This document shows positions 51,522 through 59,451 of a stretch of 64,000 nt of DNA, piece by piece; the stretch's first letter is position 1, and each line of letters opens with the position of its first letter. This DNA is from Tectiglobus sp965224045. Lineage in GTDB: Bacteria > Pseudomonadota > Alphaproteobacteria > Rhizobiales > Hyphomicrobiaceae. The position numbers were made by a program, and so were the translations under genes. The DNA is taken from NCBI GenBank assembly GCA_965224045.1, contig CBDCYD010000010.1, positions 124,001 through 188,000 on the forward strand, given 5' to 3'. A model generated the notes under the pieces. The model was given only the letters and a program-made list of their open reading frames with translations, was not told where the DNA came from and did no database searches.

Positions 51522-52208
51522 GTGGCCTTTGCAATCATAGTGCTGGCGGTGATTCTCGGCCTTGCCGTGCTGCCGCAATGGTGGGTGCGCCGGGTGATCG
51601 CGCGCAATGGGCATGCGCGGCCCGATCTCGGCGGAACCGGTGCTGATTTTGCGCACCACCTCCTGGCCGGCATGAAACTCAACGATGTCGCGGTCGAGGA
51701 AACGGAACTTGGCGATCATTACGATCCGGAGGCCAAGGCGGTGCGGCTCTCGCGTGAGCACTACAACACGAAGTCGCTGTCGGCGATCGTCATTGCGGCG
51801 CACGAAGTCGGGCATGCGATGCAGGATGCGACGGACTATGGGCCGCTGAAGGCGCGCACGCGGCTTGCCAAGAGCGCGGGGCGCATCCAGTCCGTCGGTT
51901 TCGCGCTGATGCTGGCGGCGCCCTTGCTGGTCATCATCATGAAGTCGCCGGCGTTGATGCTGGTGGAGGTCGGCGCGGCCGTGCTGTTGCTCAGCATTAC
52001 GGTTCTGATGCACGTGTTCACGTTGCCGGTCGAGTTCGACGCCAGCTTCAAACGGGCGTTGCCGGTGCTGGAAGCGGGCCGCTTCATTCCGGAAGAGGAT
52101 ATGCCCGAGGCGCGCGAGATCTTGCGGGCGGCGGCCTACACCTATGTCGCGGCGGCGGCGATGAGCATGCTCGACATCATGCGCTGGCTGCGGGTTCTGA
52201 GGTTTTGA
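51522..52208 (+). CDS. Zinc metallopeptidase, PF04298 family
   Basis: The 228-residue membrane protein has an N-terminal helix, the zinc-binding H-E-x2-H motif in IAAHEVGHAMQDA near residue 90, two hydrophobic segments in the middle, and a C-terminal EFDASFKRALPVLEAG and AAYTYVAAA. It matches the putative neutral zinc metallopeptidase family of unknown substrate. GTG start at 51522. Its 3' end overlaps the convergent alpha/beta hydrolase gene by 32 bp. Confidence 0.9.
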   Translation: MAFAIIVLAVILGLAVLPQWWVRRVIARNGHARPDLGGTGADFAHHLLAGMKLNDVAVEETELGDHYDPEAKAVRLSREHYNTKSLSAIVIAAHEVGHAMQDATDYGPLKARTRLAKSAGRIQSVGFALMLAAPLLVIIMKSPALMLVEVGAAVLLLSITVLMHVFTLPVEFDASFKRALPVLEAGRFIPEEDMPEAREILRAAAYTYVAAAAMSMLDIMRWLRVLRF

Positions 52209-53052
52209 TGGCCGCCGCAGCGTTCGCCGTTATGGCGGCAATGAATTCGAGACAATCGCGCAGGACGGGCACGCGCCAGCGGTAGATGCGCAGAAACGCG
52301 GTGACCGGCAGGATGTGGCCGACGCCCGGATATTCGATCAGACGGGCTGTTACGCCTGCGCGAACGAGTGCATCACGCAACTCGCGTGCGTTTTCCGGTT
52401 CGACCACGTCGTCCCCGAGGCCATAGATCAGGAGGGTTTCCGGGCAGTGCGGCCCGACGTGCGTGATCGGGCGCGGAGAGACGGCGTCTGGAGCCGTTGC
52501 AAATATTTCCCTGGTCGTCGGCCAGGTGGTCGGGTCGAAGCCATAGGGGCCGGACATGGCAATGACGGCGTCCGGGCGGGGCAAGGCCGGATCGGCATCA
52601 GCGATGTAGCGCGTGTCGTAGGCGATCGACGTGGCGATGTGGGCGCCCGCCGAATGACCCATCAGGATGACGGGGCGCGCGCGTCCGGCGTTCAATGTCC
52701 GTTGGGTCCACGCATATGCCGCGGCAGCGTCCTGGTTGAATTCGGGGTATCGGACTTCGGGAAACAGGCGATAGTCGGGGATAACCGTGGTGATGCCGCG
52801 TGCGGCAAGCGCTGCGCCGATAAAGCTGTAGCAGCCGCGCTCACCGGTCTTCCATGCGCCGCCGTACAAGAATACGACGATCGGTGTGCGGTCCGGGTCC
52901 CGTCGCGGGCGATAAACGTCGAGGCGAAGGCGCGGGTGAGCGGCGTAGGCGATAGCTCTTTCGGCCGTTACGCTTCGATCCGCCAAGAGGTCGCTGGCAA
53001 CGGCCTGCCAGGGGCGCCGCCAGAAGGATTGACTTGATTTTGTTGCACGCAT
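52177..53052 (-). CDS. Alpha/beta hydrolase, esterase/lipase type
   Basis: The 291-residue protein is a carboxylesterase-like hydrolase. The oxyanion loop YGGAWKTGERG replaces the usual HGGGW. The nucleophile elbow is MGHSAGAHIATS, the acid residue sits in LIYGLGDDVVEPENA, and the catalytic His in EYPGVGHILPV. Substrate unknown. The gene is divergent from the deacetylase-family gene, with a 72-bp gap in which both starts lie close together. Confidence 0.9.
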   Translation of the reverse strand: MRATKSSQSFWRRPWQAVASDLLADRSVTAERAIAYAAHPRLRLDVYRPRRDPDRTPIVVFLYGGAWKTGERGCYSFIGAALAARGITTVIPDYRLFPEVRYPEFNQDAAAAYAWTQRTLNAGRARPVILMGHSAGAHIATSIAYDTRYIADADPALPRPDAVIAMSGPYGFDPTTWPTTREIFATAPDAVSPRPITHVGPHCPETLLIYGLGDDVVEPENARELRDALVRAGVTARLIEYPGVGHILPVTAFLRIYRWRVPVLRDCLEFIAAITANAAAAIKTSEPAASA

Positions 53053-53124
53053 CCCTGATCACCTTGGGGCTCGGCGGTTTGGTATCCGCCGGCCTCGTGA
53101 GCTGCTCGTTCGTTCGTTGATGTG

Positions 53125-54033
53125 ATGTCTCAGCCGACATTTTTCTATCCTGACACGCCCGATCTGCCGCTGCCGGACGGCCATCGCTTTCCGGCCAGCA
53201 AGTATCGGGCGCTGCGGGAACGGGCGGTGTCCGAGAACCTGCTCGGCAACGGCCGGCTGGTTGCATCGCCACCGGCGACGCGACCGCAGTTGATCAGCGC
53301 CCATTGCCCCGAGTACGTCGACGCCGTCTTTCAGGGTACACTCGATGCGGCGATTGTGCGGCGCATCGGCCTGCCATGGTCGCAGACGCTGGTGGCGCGC
53401 TCGCAGGCGGCGGTTGGTGGATCGCTGGCGGCGGCCCGCGCGGCGCTCAGGAACGGCGTTTCCGGTCAGTTGGCCGGCGGAACGCACCATGCCCACCGGG
53501 ATTTCGGGTCCGGGTTTTGTACGTTCAACGATCTTGCCGTCGTTGCCCGCACGTTGCTGGCAGACGACAGCTGCCGGCGCATTGCGATCCTCGATCTCGA
53601 CGTGCATCAGGGCGACGGCAATGCCGCCATTCTGGGCAACGAGCCACGGGCCTTCGTCGTCAGTGTGCACGGCGAGAAGAATTTTCCGTTTCGCAAGGTG
53701 GCATCGGACCTCGATATCGGCCTCGCGGACGAAACAGGTGACGTCGCCTATCTGGCCGCGGTGGATGAGGCGCTCGATGCGGTCGCGGGCTTCGGTCCGG
53801 ACCTGCTGCTCTATCTTTCCGGCGCAGATGCGCTCGCGTGCGACCGGCTGGGCCGCCTGTCGCTCAGCTTTGCGGGGCTGATGGAGCGCGATATCGCGGT
53901 GTTTCGCTTCGCGTTCGAGCGGGGACTGCCGGTCAGTTTTGTGCTCGGTGGCGGATATGCCGTGCCGATCGCCCAAACGGTCGAGGGTTACGCCAATACG
54001 CTGCGCAGCGCACAGCGCGTGTTCGGATTTTAG
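53125..54033 (+). CDS. Histone deacetylase family protein
   Basis: The 302-residue zinc hydrolase belongs to the arginase/deacetylase superfamily. The family signatures GGTHHAHRDFGSGFCTFND, with the paired active-site His residues, and LDLDVHQGDGNAAI, with Zn ligands, are present, as is the late LGGGYA containing the transition-state Tyr. Bacterial members deacetylate acetyl-polyamines, acetoin-derived or other small acetylated substrates. The substrate is unknown. ATG at 53125 is preferred to the in-frame GTG one codon upstream. Confidence 0.92.
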   Translation: MSQPTFFYPDTPDLPLPDGHRFPASKYRALRERAVSENLLGNGRLVASPPATRPQLISAHCPEYVDAVFQGTLDAAIVRRIGLPWSQTLVARSQAAVGGSLAAARAALRNGVSGQLAGGTHHAHRDFGSGFCTFNDLAVVARTLLADDSCRRIAILDLDVHQGDGNAAILGNEPRAFVVSVHGEKNFPFRKVASDLDIGLADETGDVAYLAAVDEALDAVAGFGPDLLLYLSGADALACDRLGRLSLSFAGLMERDIAVFRFAFERGLPVSFVLGGGYAVPIAQTVEGYANTLRSAQRVFGF

Positions 54034-54148
54034 GCTGGAAAGCTTGTCCGGGGCGCTCCCGCCAGGTTTGCGAATCTGATGTTGTGGGGCATAGGCGAAC
54101 TTGCGCCTGCGCAGTCGCGCCGTGGCGGAGCGGCAAGAGGGGATGTCA

Positions 54149-54985
54149 ATGGCCAACTTTGCAACGCACATCGGAGTCGGGACCGTCGTCAGCGGTGGGT
54201 TGGCGACGCTGACGCTGGCGGCCGACGTGATTTCGCACGAAAGCCTGGTTGCGGTGACGATGGCGGGTGTGCTGGGAAGCGTTCTGCCGGATATCGATCT
54301 CAAGGATTCGCGAGCGAGCCGGGCATTTTTCTCCGGTCTTGCGGTGTTCATTTCGTTCTGTGTTCTGTTCGTCAATGCCAATGCCTACTCGATCGCGGAG
54401 CTATGGGTGTTGTGGCTCGGTTCCTTCATCCTCGTGCGCTACGGGGCAGAGGCGGCCTTTCATCGGTTTTCCTACCATCGCGGGATCTGGCATTCACTGC
54501 TTGCAGCGATCTTCTTCTGGTTTCTGACGGCGGTTGTCTTCAAGCACGTGCTCGGACGCCACGAAGGCGTTGCGTGGCTTGCCGGCGGCTTCATGTTCAT
54601 TGGATATCTGACGCACCTGCTGCTCGATGAGCTGTTCAGTGTCGACCTGATGGGCAAGCGGCTCAAGGCATCGTTCGGCTCAGCGCTCAAATTCTGGGAT
54701 GCGCGCAACGTCGGCGATACGAGTCTGGTCGCGGTGCTGACCATAATCGCGTTTCTGCTGACACCGCCGTCGCAGACGTTCCTCACGGGACTGACCTCGC
54801 CCCAGCTCTGGAGCGGACTGCACGAGCGGTTCTTGCCCAAGGAGAAGTGGTTCGGTCTGTTCGGCGACAGCTATCGGATCGGGGGATCGGCGCCGATCAG
54901 CGATACGCGCTCGATGACGACGGGGTCGGTCAACCCCGAGCCGCAGACACCGCCAGGAAGGAAGGCGGTGCTGCCGGACCGGTAA
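54149..54985 (+). CDS. YdjM-like metal-dependent membrane hydrolase
   Basis: The 278-residue inner-membrane protein has about six hydrophobic segments and the YdjM/DUF457 signature: the N-terminal ANFATHIGVGTVVSGG with a conserved His, then LGSVLPDIDLKDS, FHRFSYHRGIWHSLLAA and YLTHLLLDELFSVDLMG. The His/Asp residues probably bind metal. Function is not established. ATG at 54149 is favoured over 54143 because AAGAGGGG gives it a better spacing. The C-terminal 60 residues are soluble and polar. Confidence 0.88.
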   Translation: MANFATHIGVGTVVSGGLATLTLAADVISHESLVAVTMAGVLGSVLPDIDLKDSRASRAFFSGLAVFISFCVLFVNANAYSIAELWVLWLGSFILVRYGAEAAFHRFSYHRGIWHSLLAAIFFWFLTAVVFKHVLGRHEGVAWLAGGFMFIGYLTHLLLDELFSVDLMGKRLKASFGSALKFWDARNVGDTSLVAVLTIIAFLLTPPSQTFLTGLTSPQLWSGLHERFLPKEKWFGLFGDSYRIGGSAPISDTRSMTTGSVNPEPQTPPGRKAVLPDR

Positions 54986-55069
54986 GACCGTGCTGCAGCG
55001 GCCAGGGGTTTCGCGCGATGCAGTCTGTGGGATACCACGCGGGCATCGTTACCGTTCCGAAAGGACGGA

Positions 55070-55678
55070 TCAGGCCGGCGGCGTACACTTGTTAGAGTTG
55101 AACTCGATCGACGAGGACAAGCGCGGCTTGAGGTAGAACGTGTCACTGAAGGTGACGGCGTTCTGGATGAACATCGAGAACAGCAGCGGGGTGTACTGGT
55201 AGTCGACCTCGACAACCACGACGCTTTCGCCTTTTTCCACGACACCGGTCGGCAGCGTGTAGGACTGCCCGTTGTTGTAGTTGGCGGCGCCGCCGTTGGT
55301 ATGATTGTAGCTCCAGCAGACAACCGTGTTGGTCTCATCCGACATGCTTGCAATCACGTTGGTTGCGGTGAGACGGATGGGGGCATCGGCGTAAGGCTTC
55401 ATCAGTTCGTCGATGACATCCATGATGCCATTCATTTCGCTCGTCGTCGTCGCTTTGGAGCGCGCGATCAGGTCCGCCGTCGAACTGGCGACCTGGTTGA
55501 CGCGCCGGTCGACCGTGATCGCCTGGCTGAATTCGACGATGCCGATGAACATCATCACCATGAGCGGGACGACCATCGCGAATTCGATTGACGCGACGCC
55601 GCTGCGGTTGCCGGAAAACCGGCGCCATTTGCGAGCGGGTAGTTTGACAATTCGGCTGATCAAGGCTGCGTTCGACAT
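55070..55678 (-). CDS. TadE-family pseudopilin-like protein
   Basis: The 202-residue protein has a charged leader followed by SGVASIEFAMVVPLMVMMF, the TadE-type processing motif with Gly before the cleavage site and Glu at +5, then one transmembrane helix. The rest is periplasmic, with paired Cys residues (VVCWSY and the terminal NKCTPPA). It lacks the von Willebrand domain of full TadG. TadE and TadF are minor pilins of the Flp system. The gene is 59 bp downstream of the second TadE-like gene. Start ATG at 55678 follows AGGAAA. Confidence 0.85.
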   Translation of the reverse strand: MSNAALISRIVKLPARKWRRFSGNRSGVASIEFAMVVPLMVMMFIGIVEFSQAITVDRRVNQVASSTADLIARSKATTTSEMNGIMDVIDELMKPYADAPIRLTATNVIASMSDETNTVVCWSYNHTNGGAANYNNGQSYTLPTGVVEKGESVVVVEVDYQYTPLLFSMFIQNAVTFSDTFYLKPRLSSSIEFNSNKCTPPA

Positions 55679-55737
55679 CTGCTTTCCTGACATGCGATCG
55701 CTGGTTGGAAACGAGAGGGGCGGTGTCGGGCCAGACA

Positions 55738-56286
55738 TCAACTGAAGGGCTCGGTTCGGAACGTGGTCGCCGCCTGGATGAGGGAGGAGCCGTTGTTCAT
55801 GCTGCCGAGTTTGAGGAACGGCAGCATGCCGGCGAGCTTCCACTCGTAGCAGACGATGACAAGGACGACGTTGCCGGCATCGCCCGGGACCGGGTCGTCG
55901 GCCGGGTCATTGATCAGCTTGCCCTGCTGGTCGAGGCAGGTGGGGGAGGCGACCGAGGCAAAGTCGGTGTATTCGATGACGTTGACGCGCAGGTAGTTGG
56001 TGCAGTCGATAAAGCCCGGCGCCTTGCCGCAGACATTCGACTTGAACTGGTTCTTTGTCATATTCGCCAGCTGGGCCTGACCCGTCCGGATCTGGCGGGC
56101 TGCCTGCTCGACGGCGTTTTCCAGCGAGAAGGTCACGAAGTAGTACATGCCGACGGCGATGGTGCCGAACAGCAGCGTTACGAACGGCATGACGACCATC
56201 GCGAATTCAATGGCCATGGCGCCGCGCTGATCCGCGCGATAGCGCTGTTCGAGGCGTGCAAGCCTCTGACGCAGGATATGGAACAT
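55738..56286 (-). CDS. TadE-family pseudopilin-like protein
   Basis: The 182-residue protein has the leader QRGAMAIEFAMVVMPFVTLL with the same Gly/+5 Glu pattern, one transmembrane helix (FVTLLFGTIAVGMYYFVTF) and a periplasmic part with four Cys residues (SNVCGKA, FIDCTNY, PTCLDQ and VIVCYEW). It is a paralogue of the neighbour in overall plan but not closely similar. Both are minus strand, opposite to cpaA-E. ATG at 56286 has GGAAGG 5 bases upstream, so it is preferred to the upstream TTG. Confidence 0.85.
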   Translation of the reverse strand: MFHILRQRLARLEQRYRADQRGAMAIEFAMVVMPFVTLLFGTIAVGMYYFVTFSLENAVEQAARQIRTGQAQLANMTKNQFKSNVCGKAPGFIDCTNYLRVNVIEYTDFASVASPTCLDQQGKLINDPADDPVPGDAGNVVLVIVCYEWKLAGMLPFLKLGSMNNGSSLIQAATTFRTEPFS

Positions 56287-56680
56287 GTGGCCTTCCAAAC
56301 GGTGACACGGGCAAACGGTGACACGGGGGCGAGAGTGTTTTCGCCACCTACTCTGACGTCCGTTCAGAACAAGCTACATTGATGAACAATTCATTTATTC
56401 GGGCGATTGCAACACAAAAATGGTTAAGGCGGGCAGGGCAATTGTTGACGTCTGGATTGCGGAGGCAACTCCGATTGTCCAAAGAAAATCCCGGCCGTCG
56501 GGCCGGGACTTCGCGTGTCCTGTCTGCGTGGTCCTGCAAGCGTTCCCGGAGCAACCAGCTTTAATTCGGCTTCGGTCCGATTGCGAGTTGAAGCAGAAAG
56601 TTGCTCGATTCTTTGGAGGCGATCATCTTTGTGCTTCAAGTCGAAGCCGCGACAGCGGCTCCAGATTTAGGCATGATGAT
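56287..56680. other. Intergenic region between TadE-like and CpaC-N-like genes
   Basis: About 394 bases lie between two minus-strand genes. The region contains a T-run-flanked terminator (56479-56508) and must hold the promoter of the TadE-like pair in the part nearest 56290-56400, where the sequence becomes AT-richer (TTGATGAACAATTCATTTATT). No protein-coding gene with plausible codon use was seen. Confidence 0.5.
56479..56508 (-). terminator. Rho-independent terminator
   Basis: On the minus strand the 8-bp arms TCCCGGCC and GGCCGGGA enclose a 4-base loop and are followed by TTTTCTTT, a standard intrinsic terminator. It sits 173 bases past the stop of the CpaC-N-like gene at 56681, and isolates that gene from the TadE-like pair. 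Confidence 0.85.
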
Positions 56681-57196
56681 CTAGCGCTCGCCGGCACCAC
56701 CGCCGCCGGCCTGGGTCTCGGACAGCTTCATCTTCAGCTGCGAGCTGGCGGCAACGTTTTTGAAGTAGGCATCATCATCACCGACGGTGATGGTCGGGTT
56801 GCACTGGCTCGAACAGTTGAACGACATGCGCTTGCCGGCCTTGTGGACGTTGACGATCTTGGCCTGGTCGCGTTGGACGACGATGCGCTGGTCCTGGATG
56901 ATGTTCTTTTGATCGTCGAGGACGATGATGTTGGTGATGCCGAACGATTTTCCGGTGATCACCAGCATGTCTTTCGACTGCACCGTGATGTCGGCGATGC
57001 TGGGGTTGCCGATGATGATCTCGGCGACAGGGCGCGGCAGGCGCAGGATTTGTGATTGATCGTACTTCACGATCAGGTCGCCGGCGCGTGCCTGAGGTGC
57101 ACTGAAGGCGACTGCTGCAATGAGAGTGGCGCTGGTCAGTAGTGCCAGAAGCGAACGCGAAGGCGCGCAGGTGTACGACTGGAAGCGAGAAAACAT
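56681..57196 (-). CDS. Short CpaC-N/secretin-N-domain pilus protein
   Basis: The 171-residue exported protein has a signal peptide (hydrophobic core LLALLTSATLIAAVAFS, cleavage near ARA/GDL) and a pilus-assembly N-terminal domain: VKYDQSQILRLPRPVAEIIIGNPSIADITVQ, VITGKSFGITNIIVLDDQ. This is the same domain that opens the CpaC secretin at 60342, but the secretin channel domain is absent. A pair of Cys lies in FNCSSQCNP. It may cap or guide the secretin. ATG at 57196; the promoter would share the 719-bp spacer with the first pilin. Confidence 0.85.
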   Translation of the reverse strand: MFSRFQSYTCAPSRSLLALLTSATLIAAVAFSAPQARAGDLIVKYDQSQILRLPRPVAEIIIGNPSIADITVQSKDMLVITGKSFGITNIIVLDDQKNIIQDQRIVVQRDQAKIVNVHKAGKRMSFNCSSQCNPTITVGDDDAYFKNVAASSQLKMKLSETQAGGGGAGER

Positions 57197-57915
57197 TCTT
57201 CGACGTCCTCTTCCCGAGTGAATGATCGGAAGCCAGTAAGCCAGCAAAAGATGAATGAAATGCAAATGCGCGGCGCGTTTTGAGGCGCACGGGGTTTGCC
57301 TGGGCCGAATGCACCAAGGCGCCACCGGAAAGCTTGGTCGGCCGGCACGTCGTGGCCGGCTTCGCGGGACCAGGAGTTACTCCGTCAACCGTCTCGTGCG
57401 TCAACGACGGGGTTGTACGATGACCGGGCTGGCTGCGGGTTGACGTGGCAACGGATGAGGTTCTCGCAAGAGGGCGGGCGCGATGGTGTTTCGCCAACGA
57501 TGCGACGCGCGGAGCGGGCGCAGGTGGTGGCGCCAGAAAAATGGTTCCATAGGAAGCAGGTGCCGGCCGGGCTTCAGTCCTGTCGGCCCGCAACAGTGAA
57601 TTGTACATCGAAGCGCGTCGGACAATCGGCGGAGCAGCGGTGAATTCATTCCGTTGAAGCTTTCCCTGGAAGGGTGAACAATCAGGCTCATTCGTGCTTC
57701 GGTTTTTTGTTCTCTATTTCGCTTGATATATCCGCTTTGTTTGCGGGTGTTTCCGGGCGTGAGTAAATATTTAACCAACCTGCACAGAAGCGGCTTGATT
57801 TAGGGTTTTGTTAGGAGCTGGAGCGCATGATCGGCCCTGTCGCAACCGGAATACATCCGGTGCAAATCGGGGCCAAAGAAGGCCCGTTCACAGTACCGAG
57901 TTTGGGAGAGTTGTC
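57197..57915. other. Large divergent regulatory region upstream of flp1
   Basis: The 719 bases between the CpaC-N-like gene (minus) and the first Flp pilin (plus) are the longest spacer in the window. The first 450 bases are GC-rich with no gene I trust. From about 57690 the sequence turns AT-rich (GATATATCC, GAGTAAATATTTAACC) and a TTAACC box lies at 57771-57776, resembling half of a CtrA site. The last 110 bases contain ACCGG/CCGGT and GGCC/GGCCC stems, suggesting a structured pilin leader. No non-coding RNA was recognised. Confidence 0.55.
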
Positions 57916-58077
57916 ATGAAAGCTTTGGTTTGCCGTTTCGCTAAGTGTGAGTCTGGTGCTACCGCTATCGAATACGCGCTGCTCGCAGCCCTTATTGCCG
58001 TTGCTCTGATCTCCGGCATGAAGTCGCTGACGAACAGCATCAACAACACGTTCACCAACGTCGAGAACGAACTCTAA
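57916..58077 (+). CDS. Flp-type major pilin (first copy)
   Basis: The 53-residue prepilin has a short charged leader ending in Gly, then the processing motif GATAIEYALLAALIAVAL with Glu at +5 and Tyr at +6, one hydrophobic helix and a short polar tail ending FTNVENEL. The Flp pilin is cleaved by CpaA and assembled into the Tad pilus fibre. The ATG has GGGAGAG 5-6 bases upstream. A strong terminator follows, giving a separate, probably abundant transcript. Confidence 0.93.
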   Translation: MKALVCRFAKCESGATAIEYALLAALIAVALISGMKSLTNSINNTFTNVENEL

Positions 58078-58138
58078 TCTCGCGTTCGGATATCATCGGG
58101 GAGCCGCTGTCGCGGTCTTCCCGATCAAATCCAAAAAG

Positions 58139-58173
58139 GCCACTCGTGCATGCCACGGGTGGCTTTTTATTTG
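58139..58173 (+). terminator. Rho-independent terminator after flp1
   Basis: GCCACTCGTG pairs with CACGGGTGGC (with one G-U) around a CATGC loop region and is followed by TTTTTATTT. It lies 61 bases after the flp1 stop and ends the first pilin transcript ahead of the second pilin. A further weak stem-loop lies immediately upstream. Confidence 0.88.
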
Positions 58174-58361
58174 GGCTGCATTCCTATTTTAGGAATTTGT
58201 TTCCCCCATTTTGCATAAAATTTTATCCGGTCCGGAGTAAATCGGGCGGCGGTTGCATTTGTTAATAATTGGAACCGTATATTTCTCTCATCGCATAAGA
58301 ATGGCTGACAGATAGGCCTGCAGAAGGGCCAGCAAAGCGTCAAGTGCAGGAGTGGTGGGAC

Positions 58362-58529
58362 ATGTTGCGTTCAATGAAAGAATTTCTGGCCGATGAAACC
58401 GGTGCGACGGCGATTGAATATGCGCTGCTCGCCGCGCTGATCGCCGTTGCCCTGATTGCCGGCATGAAGTCGCTTGGCAACGACGTCAACAACAGCTTCA
58501 CAAATGCCGCAAACGCATTGAGCTCATGA
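58362..58529 (+). CDS. Flp-type pilin (second copy)
   Basis: The 55-residue prepilin shares the GATAIEYALLAALIAVALIAGMKSL core with the first copy but has a different leader (LRSMKEFLADET) and tail (DVNNSFTNAANALSS). ATG at 58362 follows GGAG and GTGGGA; an internal ATG at 58374 is possible. It lies 113 bp upstream of cpaA, with its own 284-bp spacer from flp1, so the two pilins may be expressed differently. Confidence 0.93.
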   Translation: MLRSMKEFLADETGATAIEYALLAALIAVALIAGMKSLGNDVNNSFTNAANALSS

Positions 58530-58641
58530 TATCCAGAGCCGATGGGCTTTCGCAGAATTAAGGCGAGCTTTACGTCACTTTAGTAGAGTACAGCCAGTCC
58601 CGCGAAGCGGCCAGAGCCGCGATAGCACGCGTAGGTGTGGT

Positions 58642-59145
58642 GTGTTCGACTACTATCTTCTCCTGATCTTTCCAGCGGCGATGGCTTTCGCCGCGATGCT
58701 CGATCTGTTCACGATGACGATCCCGAACAAGATCTCACTCGTTCTGCTCGGCAGTTTCCTGGTGATCGCACCGCTGACCGGCATGCCGTGGGACCAGTTC
58801 TTCGTCCATCTCGGTATCGGACTTGCAGTGCTGGTGGTCGGGTTCGTGTTGTTTGCACTCGGATTTCTGGGTGGCGGCGATGCCAAGCTGCTCGCTGCTG
58901 CTACGCTCTGGATCGGCTACAACGACCTTCTGATGTATCTCGTCTATGCCGCCTACATCGGAGCGGTGCTGGCGATCGCGATCGTCATTTATCGCGGTAT
59001 GCTGCCGCCGCGCTGGGCGCTCAAACTCGGGTGGGCGATGCGCCTCTACAACAAGAAGGAAGGTATTCCCTACGGCATCGCGCTCGCCGGTGGGGCCTTG
59101 CTGACCTTCCCGAGCACGCCCTGGTTTCTGGCGGTCGCTGCCTAG
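58642..59145 (+). CDS. cpaA: Prepilin peptidase CpaA/TadV
   Basis: The 167-residue A24-family aspartic peptidase cleaves Flp and TadE-like leaders at the inner membrane. The two catalytic Asp residues are visible, one in AAMLDLFTMTIPNKI and one in LGGGDAKLLAA, and four to five hydrophobic segments are present. Length is typical of the methylase-free Tad form. Start is GTG at 58642. The TAG stop is made by the first bases of palindromic repeat copy 3, which separates cpaA from cpaB. Confidence 0.94.
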   Translation: MFDYYLLLIFPAAMAFAAMLDLFTMTIPNKISLVLLGSFLVIAPLTGMPWDQFFVHLGIGLAVLVVGFVLFALGFLGGGDAKLLAAATLWIGYNDLLMYLVYAAYIGAVLAIAIVIYRGMLPPRWALKLGWAMRLYNKKEGIPYGIALAGGALLTFPSTPWFLAVAA

Positions 59146-59270
59146 ATCATTCCCGCCTTAGGCCGAATCGCACCGCCTGCCCACTCCCCCTCCCGGCCGC
59201 CCATGCAATCGTGGTTTTGGGCGGCCGGGCGGGGGAGCGGGACGGTTTCAGCTAAACCTGAAACGATCTA
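59143..59270. repeat. 128-bp palindromic intergenic repeat, copy 3
   Basis: Third copy, running from TAGATCATT to CGATCTA. Its 24-bp arms have two mismatches, one possibly a G-U pair, around the same TGCAATCGTGGTTT loop as copy 2. The left bases form the cpaA stop codon. It splits the Tad operon between cpaA and cpaB and could end or attenuate transcription there, leaving cpaB to its own promoter. Confidence 0.92.
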
Positions 59271-59451
59271 GGCAAAGGCCCGGTTCAGGCGCCGGGACGC
59301 TGGCTGCAATTGCGCGCGATATTCTAACGAATCGTTAAGTCGAACCGCTCCGATTTCTTACGGCGATTAACCGGCTGTTGATGTTTGTCGCGCAAGGTGG
59401 CGTGACGAATGGAAGCCCATACGGGCCGTTTGAGAAGGATTTGACCGCGCT

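Noticed and set aside
49942..51534. 530-codon antisense open frame across the AbrB-family gene and repeat copy 2
   Set aside because: Low-complexity His/Arg/Gln translation, and it crosses a palindromic repeat; the AbrB-family gene on the other strand has a full membrane pattern.
53059..54381. 440-codon antisense open frame over the deacetylase-family gene
   Set aside because: No domain and unlike neighbours in composition; the plus-strand gene has intact zinc-site motifs.
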